This document shows positions 31,056 to 38,156 of a DNA stretch of 38,156 nucleotides, one piece after another. The stretch is from Bacillota bacterium (GTDB lineage: Bacteria; Bacillota; Clostridia; Peptostreptococcales; Anaerovoracaceae), in the NCBI GenBank assembly GCA_023415235.1, contig JAEZLP010000001.1:1-38156 (forward strand), given 5' to 3'. The position numbers and the translations under genes were made by a program. Positions within the stretch are counted from its first letter, which is position 1. Each line of letters starts with the position of its first letter. The notes beneath the pieces are model-generated. The model saw only the letters and a list, made by a program, of their open reading frames with translations, had not been told where the DNA came from and ran no database searches.

Positions 31056-34000
31056 TTAATATTTATCCGTTTCATTCTCATCGAGAATGATCCTATGATT
31101 CGTGTCCATGTCCCAGACGGATTCGGGTTCCGCCAGGCTTCCAATTCTCCCGGTCAAACCCGGCAATGCTCTCGTCTCTTTGTTGAGCTTGAATCTCATC
31201 ACCATCTGCTTCAAAAGCTCCGCCTGGCTGGAAAGCTCTTCGCTGGCTGCCGCGCTTTCCTCAGCTGTTGCCGAATTGTTCTGCACCACCTGGGCCACCT
31301 GCTCGATACCCTTGTTGATCTGCGCGATTCCGGAAGCCTGTTCGTTGGATGCCTCTGCAATTCCGCCCACCAGATCCGCGGCCTTGTCAATACCGGATAC
31401 GATCTCTACGAGGGCGGCTGCCGTATCGTTGGCAATCTTCGTGCCTGTTTGGACCTTTTCGACGGAGCCTTCGATGAGTTCCGTGGTCTCCCTGGCCGCC
31501 GCTGCGCTTCTTGCCGCAAGGTTTCTCACCTCTTCCGCAACCACTGCGAAGCCCTTGCCGTGCTGGCCTGCCCTCGCCGCCTCCACCGCAGCGTTTAACG
31601 CCAGGATATTGGTCTGGAAGGCGATGTCGTCAATGACCTTGATGATCTTGGAAATATTGGCTGAGGAATTATTGATTTCAACCATGGAATCAAGCATTTC
31701 CTTCATTTGGGTGTTGCCCTTTTCCGCATTGGCTCGAGCTTCGATAGCCAGATCATTGGCTTTATTTGCATTCATCGCGTTTTGCTTTGTCTGAGATGCG
31801 ATTTCGGCGATAGAAGCCGTAAGCTCCTGAATGGAGCTTGCCTGCTCCGTGGATCCCTGAGACAATCCTTGACTTCCGTCGGATACCTGCCTGGAGCCCG
31901 AAGCCACCTGATCCGCCGCCGCACTGATATCGCCCAGCACCTGGCTCAGCGATAAGATGATGTGGTTCAGGGAATTCTTGATCTCCACAAAGTCTCCCTT
32001 GTAGTCCGCCGTGATGGCTAGGTCCAGATTGCCTTCGCTGATTTCCGCCAGCACCTCTGAAATCTCACTTACATAGCTTCTGATATTTTCAATGGTCTCA
32101 TTGAGAGCATTCTTGATCTCCGCATGGTCTCCCTGATAGCTGCCCTTCATGGTAATCTGCAGATTTCCTTTTGCCACTTCCTGCAGCACAGCGGAAGCTT
32201 CTTCAATGGGAGCGGTGATAGCGTCCAGCGTCTCGTTGATTCCCCGGATGACCTTCGCGTATTCACCCTTGAATTTATCCGCGTCTCCTCTCGTCGACAG
32301 CTTTCCTTCCACGGCCGAAGCGGAAAGCATGGCTGTCTCTTCAACCATATTCTTTATGTTTTCAATCATGGCGATTCCCATTGGGATAAATCTATCGTTG
32401 TCGCATTTCCTTCCTATCTGCTTCAACATCTCCAGGCTGCTGAAATCACCTTCCGAAACCTGATGCAAAATATCGATTGTCATGTTGATGCTTCTGTTGA
32501 CCAGATCAATTGAATTGGCAATCGTTCGAAAGATTCCCTGATAATCGCCTTTTACGCTGTTGCTGAAGTCGTTGAGAGCCATCTTTTCGAGAACTTCACT
32601 TCCCTCCACGAGGCCGCCGAGGCCGTCGATGCAGGAATTGATGCTGTTTTTAATGTCGTTGAAGTCTCCTTTGTATTCCTCTTCGATCTTTTCGGGAATT
32701 TCACCCCTGCCGATCTGTTCGATGTAGCCTGCTGCAACATTCAGTGGTCCAATGACGGAATCGAGAGTACGATTGACTCCATCAATGATTTTAGCGAAAT
32801 CACCTTCGTGTCTGGACGCATCCGCCCTGACCGCAAGCCTACCTTCCACAGCGGCTTCCGCAAGCATTCCGGCATCTTCGATCAATGCGCTTACCGCATC
32901 GATACAGATGTTCAGGTTATTCTTGATGTCATTGAAGTCCCCTTTGTACTCGGCGGTTATCTTTTCAGGCATATTCCCCTTGCTGATATGATTCACATAG
33001 TCGGCCGCCACGGTAAGCGGCTCGATGACAGCGTCAAGCGTCCTGTTGAAGCCCAGAATGATTTCCCTGTAGCCCCCATGGAACCTGTCGGCATCCCCCC
33101 TGACTTCCAGTCTTCCATCCACAGCTGCTTCCGTGAGGGCTTCCGCCTCCGCCACGAGACCCTTCAATGTCTCGATCACTCCAATCATGCTGAGGGAAAG
33201 CTTATCCTTGTCGGAACGGGGTATCACCTCCAGGTCCAGGTCTCCTGCGGCGATTTTTTCAGCCGCTTCCGCCTGCCCCTTGATATTGGCGGCCATCTTG
33301 CCAAAGGCGACAACAAGGTCGCCTACCTCATCCTTAAGGTTTGTTTCTGCAACAATTTCCACATCCCCGAGAGCCACCCGGTTTGCCATCTCCCTCAAAT
33401 TCCTGATTGGTCTGCTGATCCGGTTTCCGAGGAACAGTGCCGTCATAATCCCGATCAAAATGACTGCCACCGCAATGATCACCAGCGTATTTCGCAGGAA
33501 ATGCACACCGGCCAGTACATCCGATTCATAATTGCCGATTCCGACCATCCAATCGGTATTCGGAATGGGAGTCATAGCAGTCAGCCGTTTATCGCCTTCG
33601 AAGTTGTAGTTGGTCATTCCCCGGTTGCCCATTCCCAGCTCCTGCAGCGCGAGACCGTAGGCCTTCAAGGTTCCGTTGGATTCAATTTCTCCTAGAGCAT
33701 TTCTCTGCTCCAGTATCATGCTCTCATTGGGATGGGCGTATATCGTACTGTCCTTCCCCAGGATAAAAGCATATCCCCGCTCTCCGATGCCCTGAGAATC
33801 GGTAATGGTCTTCAGGAAGGTTCCATCCCGTCTGCCGACCAGGACGCCCACCACTTGATTTTCGGATTGAATGGGAGCGCTGTCCATAACCACAGGCTTT
33901 CCGGTGACCTTGCTGATCAGGACTCCCGAGGTATTGGGAATGCCTTCCATTGCTTTTTTAAAATAATCCCGTTCACCAAGCTGCGCCGTTTCCCCGCTGA

Positions 34001-34334
34001 TGACATAGTAGGCCGTACCGTCGGGCTGTATCACAGCCATATCCTCATAGCCCAGCCTTGCCACATCCTCTGCCAAAGCCTGCCTCTGAACCGCCCAGTC
34101 CATTGCCCCCATTTCGGATCTCATGGCCACCTCACTGAGCACCGAAAGATTTCTTCCGATCTCACTGGAGATATAATTGGCGGTTTCATCCGCGTAATTA
34201 AGCATCAACTCCTCCTGCTGTTCAAGCAGCGCTTTGGTACTTAACTGGATCGCCGTGACGCCCAGTGCGGATGAAATGATTACGATCAGAATTCCGAAAA
34301 ATAATGCTATTTTTTTTGCTAAAGTCAATCTCAT
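31056..34334 (-). CDS. Methyl-accepting chemotaxis protein with dCache domain and HAMP array
   Basis: A 1,092-residue membrane receptor. It has an N-terminal TM helix (about 8-28), an extracytoplasmic double Cache region (about 35-278), TM2 (about 280-303), a canonical HAMP, then roughly ten more HAMP-like units with repeated motifs such as AAVEGRLAVRADA, KGDFNDIKNSIN and VAKGNLQITMKGSYQGD. The MCP signalling domain follows, with the tip VIDDIAFQTNILALNAAVEA, ARAGQHGKGFAVVAEEV. No C-terminal CheR-binding pentapeptide is seen. It signals to CheA/CheW. The start at 34334 has AAAGGAG. A second small start with AGGAGG overlaps the leader. The ligand is unknown. Confidence 0.93.
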   Translation of the reverse strand: MRLTLAKKIALFFGILIVIISSALGVTAIQLSTKALLEQQEELMLNYADETANYISSEIGRNLSVLSEVAMRSEMGAMDWAVQRQALAEDVARLGYEDMAVIQPDGTAYYVISGETAQLGERDYFKKAMEGIPNTSGVLISKVTGKPVVMDSAPIQSENQVVGVLVGRRDGTFLKTITDSQGIGERGYAFILGKDSTIYAHPNESMILEQRNALGEIESNGTLKAYGLALQELGMGNRGMTNYNFEGDKRLTAMTPIPNTDWMVGIGNYESDVLAGVHFLRNTLVIIAVAVILIGIMTALFLGNRISRPIRNLREMANRVALGDVEIVAETNLKDEVGDLVVAFGKMAANIKGQAEAAEKIAAGDLDLEVIPRSDKDKLSLSMIGVIETLKGLVAEAEALTEAAVDGRLEVRGDADRFHGGYREIILGFNRTLDAVIEPLTVAADYVNHISKGNMPEKITAEYKGDFNDIKNNLNICIDAVSALIEDAGMLAEAAVEGRLAVRADASRHEGDFAKIIDGVNRTLDSVIGPLNVAAGYIEQIGRGEIPEKIEEEYKGDFNDIKNSINSCIDGLGGLVEGSEVLEKMALNDFSNSVKGDYQGIFRTIANSIDLVNRSINMTIDILHQVSEGDFSSLEMLKQIGRKCDNDRFIPMGIAMIENIKNMVEETAMLSASAVEGKLSTRGDADKFKGEYAKVIRGINETLDAITAPIEEASAVLQEVAKGNLQITMKGSYQGDHAEIKNALNETIENIRSYVSEISEVLAEISEGNLDLAITADYKGDFVEIKNSLNHIILSLSQVLGDISAAADQVASGSRQVSDGSQGLSQGSTEQASSIQELTASIAEIASQTKQNAMNANKANDLAIEARANAEKGNTQMKEMLDSMVEINNSSANISKIIKVIDDIAFQTNILALNAAVEAARAGQHGKGFAVVAEEVRNLAARSAAAARETTELIEGSVEKVQTGTKIANDTAAALVEIVSGIDKAADLVGGIAEASNEQASGIAQINKGIEQVAQVVQNNSATAEESAAASEELSSQAELLKQMVMRFKLNKETRALPGLTGRIGSLAEPESVWDMDTNHRIILDENETDKY

Positions 34335-34514
34335 TTCCAGTTCTCCTTTTCTTGCTGATTATTTTTAATAATTCCTGTTTCATTCTTTTCCTCCTGGGCC
34401 GGCGGGCCGCCGGTTTTAGCCCTTTGGAGTATAATGGTACATAAATACCCTCTATTCGAAAAGTATTCACATTTAATTCTAAATTTCTACAAAAATAAGA
34501 TTGATCTCAACAAT

Positions 34515-34541
34515 AAAGGATATCCGCTGCGGATATCCTTT
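34515..34541 (-). terminator. Terminator of the upstream receptor gene
   Basis: Perfect palindromic stem (AAAGGATATCCG with CGGATATCCTTT, loop of 3) followed on the minus strand by a T-rich stretch. It lies 38-64 bases past the stop at 34579. Confidence 0.75.
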
Positions 34542-34578
34542 ATAATGACGATTATAGTTTAGTATTGTATTGTTTTGC

Positions 34579-37500
34579 TCAATACTTATCTCCTTCGCCG
34601 ACAATTAATATTTTCGGCTCTTCCTGCATCGCTGAAGCTGCATCCTTGTCAGGAGATGTTCTTCCGAGCAAATTCATATCCGGAAGCAATTTGGTTTCCC
34701 TGCTCAGCTTGAATCTGCTGACCATCTCTTTCAGCAGTTCCGCCTGGCTGGACAGTTGCTCGCTGGCTGCCGCACTCTGTTCCGCCGTTGCCGAGTTATT
34801 CTGGGTTACCTGAGATACCTGCTCAATGCCCTTGTTGATCTGGGCAATTCCGGAAGCCTGCTCGTTGGACGCCTTTGCGATTCCTCCAACTAGGCCTGCA
34901 GCCTTCTCGATGCCGGAAACAATTTCTACCAGGGCGGAAGCCGTGTCATTGGCTATCTTCGTTCCTGTCTGGACCTTGCTGATGGAGCCCTCGATGAGTT
35001 CCGTGGTCTCTCTGGCCGCAGCCGCGCTTCTGGCCGCAAGATTTCTCACTTCTTCGGCGACAACCGCAAACCCCTTTCCGTGCTGGCCGGCTCTTGCCGC
35101 TTCCACTGCCGCATTTAGGGCCAAAATGTTGGTCTGGAATGCGATATCGTCGATGACCTTGATAATTTTGGAGATGTTAGCGGAGGAATCGTTGATCTCC
35201 ACCATGGAGTTGAGCATTTCCTGCATCTGGCCATTGCCCTTGTCTGCGTTGTTTTTCGCCGCTTCCGCAAGCTCGTTGGCTTGATTGGCATTGATTGCGT
35301 TCTGCTTCGTCTGTGACGCCACCTCTGCGATGGACGCCGTCAGTTCCTGGATGGAGCTGGCCTGCTCTGTGGAACCCTGAGACAACGCCTGGCTTCCGTC
35401 GGATACCTGTCTTGAGCCCGCGGCCACCTGATCCGCCGCTTCGCTGATTTCACCCAGCACCAAATTCAGAGACCGGATGATGTTGTTCAGAGAATCCTTG
35501 ATTTCAATGAAATCTCCCTTGTAGTCCGCCGTGACTGCCAGATTCAGGTTTCCTTCGCTGACCGCAGCCAGAACATTTGAGATGTCGCTCACATAAGCCC
35601 TCATATTTTCTAGGGTTTCATTCAGCGCGTTCTTGATTGCCGCATGATCACCCCGGTAATCTCCTTCCATGGAGATCTGGAGGTTGCCCTTTGCCATTTC
35701 CTGAAGGACGGAGGACGCTTCCTCTATCGGAGCAATAACCGCGTCCAGAGTACCGTTGATGCCTTCGATGACCTTTGCGTATTCGCCTTGGAATTTTCCA
35801 GCGTCTCCTCTTGTGGAGAGTTTTCCCTCCATCGCCGACTGGGACATCATGCCTGTCTCGTCGACCAACGCTTTGATGTTTTCCATCATCGTAATCATTG
35901 CCGGCAGCAACATATCATTTTCGCATTTTCTTCCGATTTCTTTGATTACATCCAGTGCTGCCAGATTTCCTACTGAAATTTGCTCAAGGACTCTTACAAT
36001 ATTATTGATTTCTTCTACCACCAGGTTGATGGACTCGGAAATCTCAGCAAAGATACCCATATACGCACCTTCCATCTTCACGGAATAGTCGTTCTGGCTC
36101 ATTCTGCTCAGGATATCCTTTCCTTCCACGAGTCCTCCGAGACCGTCAATGCAGGAGTTGATGCTGTTCTTGATATCGTTGAAATCTCCCTGGTATTCCT
36201 CTGTAATCTTTTTCGGGATTTGGCCGATTCCGATCTGCTCTATGTATCCCGCTGCCATGATCAACGGATTGACCAGATAATCCAGAGAATCATTGATTCC
36301 GCTTACGATCTGAGCATATCCGCCCTTCAGTTTTCTAAGATCAGCCCTGTAGGAGAGTTCCCCCTTCGCGGTGGCGTCCGTCAGCATGGATGATTCTTCC
36401 AGCAAGGTATAAAGGGACTCCTTCACCAGTGACAGATTAGAGATCAGCACCGCATATTCCCCTTCAAAGTTGTTTTCCAAATCCTCAAGCTCATCGCCGT
36501 TGGCCATCTTCTCAATATAGGGGAGGGCTACGTTCAACGGCTCGACGACGGCATCCAGCGTGCTGTTGAAGCCACCGACGATCTGCCTGAAGCCACCCTC
36601 AAATTTTTCCATGTCGCCTCTCACATCGAGTTTTCCGGCCACCGCGGCTCTGGTCAGCTGCTCCGTTTCGGCGATCAAGCTTCGCAGGGTTTCTATCACG
36701 GTCGTCATACTGATGGCAAGCACGTCCTTTTCCGATCTTTTCTTGATGTCGATGGACAGATCCCCTTCCGCGATCCGTCTCGCCGCTTCCGCCTGGGCCT
36801 TGATGTTGTCAACCATTTCGCCGAAGGCCAGCACCAGTTCACCAACCTCATCCTGCTGGTCGGTTTCCACATTGACGTTCACATCGCCGAGGGCCACCTG
36901 ATTTGCCAGCTCCTTCAAGCGCCTGATGGGCTTGCTGATCTTAGACCCCAGATAAAATGCGGTAAAGACTCCGATTGCCACCACAACAACGGCCAATATC
37001 AGAATTGTGTTCCGCAGAGTATTGACGGCCGCAAGGATATCTTTCTCATAGTTTCCAATCCCGATTGTCCAGTTGGTATTGGGAACCGGGGCCATGGCTG
37101 TGATTCTGTTGGTTCCGTCCAGCTCATAATTCAGGATGCCTCTCTGACCAAGTCCCAGCTCGTTCAAAGCCATTCCGTATGCCTTCAGCGGGCCTCCCTC
37201 TTCCACATCCTTGAATACATTTTTCTGTTCCAGAATCATGTTCTTGTCGGGATGGGCGTACAATGTGCCGTCCGCTCCAAGAATAAACGCATAGCCGCGT
37301 TCCCCCAGTCCCTGGGTATCGGTTATGGTATTCAGAAATGTCCCGTCTCTCCGCCCCAACAGAGCTCCCAAGATTCTGTCACCCGATTTAATGGGTACAC
37401 ATTCAATCACGACCGGCTGCCCGGTGACTTTGCTGATCAGGACTCCGGAAATGTTGGGGGTGCCTCCAATTGCCAGTTTGAAATATTCCCGTTCTGCCAG

Positions 37501-37854
37501 ATCCGCGGTATCCCCGCTGACCACATAGTTGGCGATGCCGTCAGGAGTAAGAACTGCCATATCCTCATAGCCAAGCCGCTCCACATCCGAAGCGAGGGCT
37601 GCCTTCTGCACCGCCCAGTCCATGGAGACAATAGTTTCCTTCAGTCCCACCTCCCGGAGGGCCGAAAGATTTCTATCTATGACGGCTGAGAAATAATTTG
37701 CGGTTTCATCGGCGTAAGATAGCATCAGGTTCTCTTGGGTATCCATCAGCGCGTTCGAGCTTAAGTATATGGAAACAAATCCAAGTACCGAAGAAAGAAT
37801 GATGATAAGAATGCCGAAAAATAGCGCAATTTTTTTTGCTAGTGTTAGTTTCAT
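34579..37854 (-). CDS. Methyl-accepting chemotaxis protein, paralogue with HAMP array
   Basis: A 1,091-residue receptor, co-linear with the next one downstream. It has TM1 (about 8-28), a double Cache sensor (about 35-278), TM2, a canonical HAMP (PIRRLKELANQVALGD), about ten HAMP-like repeats, and the signalling domain with the same tip. The signalling domain is nearly identical to its neighbour; Cache and central HAMP units have diverged more, consistent with duplication followed by ligand divergence. The start at 37854 has GAGGTGG. A sigma-28-type promoter lies upstream. No CheR pentapeptide is visible. Confidence 0.93.
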   Translation of the reverse strand: MKLTLAKKIALFFGILIIILSSVLGFVSIYLSSNALMDTQENLMLSYADETANYFSAVIDRNLSALREVGLKETIVSMDWAVQKAALASDVERLGYEDMAVLTPDGIANYVVSGDTADLAEREYFKLAIGGTPNISGVLISKVTGQPVVIECVPIKSGDRILGALLGRRDGTFLNTITDTQGLGERGYAFILGADGTLYAHPDKNMILEQKNVFKDVEEGGPLKAYGMALNELGLGQRGILNYELDGTNRITAMAPVPNTNWTIGIGNYEKDILAAVNTLRNTILILAVVVVAIGVFTAFYLGSKISKPIRRLKELANQVALGDVNVNVETDQQDEVGELVLAFGEMVDNIKAQAEAARRIAEGDLSIDIKKRSEKDVLAISMTTVIETLRSLIAETEQLTRAAVAGKLDVRGDMEKFEGGFRQIVGGFNSTLDAVVEPLNVALPYIEKMANGDELEDLENNFEGEYAVLISNLSLVKESLYTLLEESSMLTDATAKGELSYRADLRKLKGGYAQIVSGINDSLDYLVNPLIMAAGYIEQIGIGQIPKKITEEYQGDFNDIKNSINSCIDGLGGLVEGKDILSRMSQNDYSVKMEGAYMGIFAEISESINLVVEEINNIVRVLEQISVGNLAALDVIKEIGRKCENDMLLPAMITMMENIKALVDETGMMSQSAMEGKLSTRGDAGKFQGEYAKVIEGINGTLDAVIAPIEEASSVLQEMAKGNLQISMEGDYRGDHAAIKNALNETLENMRAYVSDISNVLAAVSEGNLNLAVTADYKGDFIEIKDSLNNIIRSLNLVLGEISEAADQVAAGSRQVSDGSQALSQGSTEQASSIQELTASIAEVASQTKQNAINANQANELAEAAKNNADKGNGQMQEMLNSMVEINDSSANISKIIKVIDDIAFQTNILALNAAVEAARAGQHGKGFAVVAEEVRNLAARSAAAARETTELIEGSISKVQTGTKIANDTASALVEIVSGIEKAAGLVGGIAKASNEQASGIAQINKGIEQVSQVTQNNSATAEQSAAASEQLSSQAELLKEMVSRFKLSRETKLLPDMNLLGRTSPDKDAASAMQEEPKILIVGEGDKY

Positions 37855-37918
37855 AAAACCACCTCTTTGTTCAATTCATTTATTTAATTATTATTGACTA
37901 TGAATGTATACACTGAGG

Positions 37919-37945
37919 ATATCGACATATCCAAAAATATCTTTA
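37919..37945 (-). promoter_or_regulatory. Sigma-28 (SigD)-type promoter of the second receptor
   Basis: Minus strand TAAA (37942-37945), 15 bases, GTCGATAT (37919-37926). Seven of eight -10 positions match GCCGATAT. About 65 bases before the start at 37854. Confidence 0.75.
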
Positions 37946-38036
37946 ATATTCCATGAATAATGTATTAATTCAATTATTTCACAGAATGAATTCAACAGAA
38001 TGAATATAATGACGACAAAATAGTTATGAAAACCCA

Positions 38037-38156
38037 ATCGAGTAGGAGGGAAATTTGAATAGTGATATTCAATTTCCCGACCTCTCACAGCACCGTGCGT
38101 ACGGTTCCGTACACGGCGCTTCAACTTTATTTAAATATGAACTGACTGATAGTGGT
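38037..38156 (-). mobile_element. 3' end of a group II intron (domains V and VI), cut by window edge
   Basis: Minus strand domain V (38089-38120) has arms AGCGCCGTG and CACGGTGCT with an upper stem and loop. Domain VI (38048-38078) is a 13-bp stem with one unpaired A on the 3' arm, in the branch-point position. The sequence then ends CCTACTCGAT at 38037. The upstream domains and any reverse transcriptase lie outside the window. It reads in the same direction as the adjacent receptor gene and ends about 90 bases upstream of its promoter. Confidence 0.85.

Noticed and set aside
37891..38124. A 77-codon minus-strand frame at the right end
   Set aside because: It runs through group II intron domains V and VI and into intergenic sequence, so it is not a protein gene.

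Overview
This window looks like a chromosomal segment of a spore-forming, motile, anaerobic Firmicute of the class Clostridia. The evidence is a Bacillus/Clostridia-type SRP RNA-dnaX-ybaB-recR-bofA cluster, a T-box leader, rubrerythrin and ferredoxin proteins, chemoreceptors behind sigma-28-type promoters, and AGGAGG-type ribosome binding sites. Several amino-acid permeases and a phenylacetate-CoA ligase suit an amino-acid-fermenting lifestyle. I cannot place it more precisely from sequence alone.

Layout, left to right. 1-262: remnant of an ISL3-family transposase with a large internal deletion. 497-5806: three APC-superfamily permeases on the minus strand, the first two a tandem duplication. 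6146-10406: the conserved replication/recombination cluster (SRP RNA, dnaX, ybaB, recR, bofA), with the yaaL-like gene inverted and an unknown internally repeated protein inserted. 10524-12919: AIR-synthase-like protein, flavodoxin/ferredoxin fusion and a cysteine-motif redox protein. 13032-18047: pcrA-type helicase, a divergent NAD+ DNA ligase, an RbsD/FucU protein and a small WYL-like protein in one apparent operon. 18336-18872: rubrerythrin behind a palindromic promoter. 19095-22596: overlapping operon of nucleoside kinase, PsuK and PsuG for pseudouridine breakdown. 22646-22832: two structured repeat units, one folding into a compact cloverleaf.

22888-29324 holds a DUF378 membrane protein, a T-box leader with an apparent Phe (UUC) specifier driving paaK plus an ACT-domain gene, an antisense 40-residue hydrophobic gene inside that leader, a DUF3830 protein, a YdbC-type ssDNA-binding protein, an AEC transporter and an ABC-F ATPase. 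29386-37854: three chemoreceptor genes. Two are membrane receptors of about 1,090 residues with long HAMP arrays. The third is a soluble protein in which two Cache-like sensor domains sit inside two MCP signalling hairpins. 38037-38156: 3' end (domains V and VI) of a group II intron running off the window.

The most notable observations are: (i) the soluble receptor with sensor domains inserted at both MCP hairpin tips; (ii) a Phe-type T-box over a phenylacetate-CoA ligase, which suggests arylacetate assimilation into phenylalanine rather than only catabolism; (iii) the cloverleaf repeat pair; (iv) a DNA ligase with altered active-site motif residues; and (v) a near-perfect 25-bp palindrome over the rubrerythrin -10. 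All family assignments come from reading the sequence; no database search was run.
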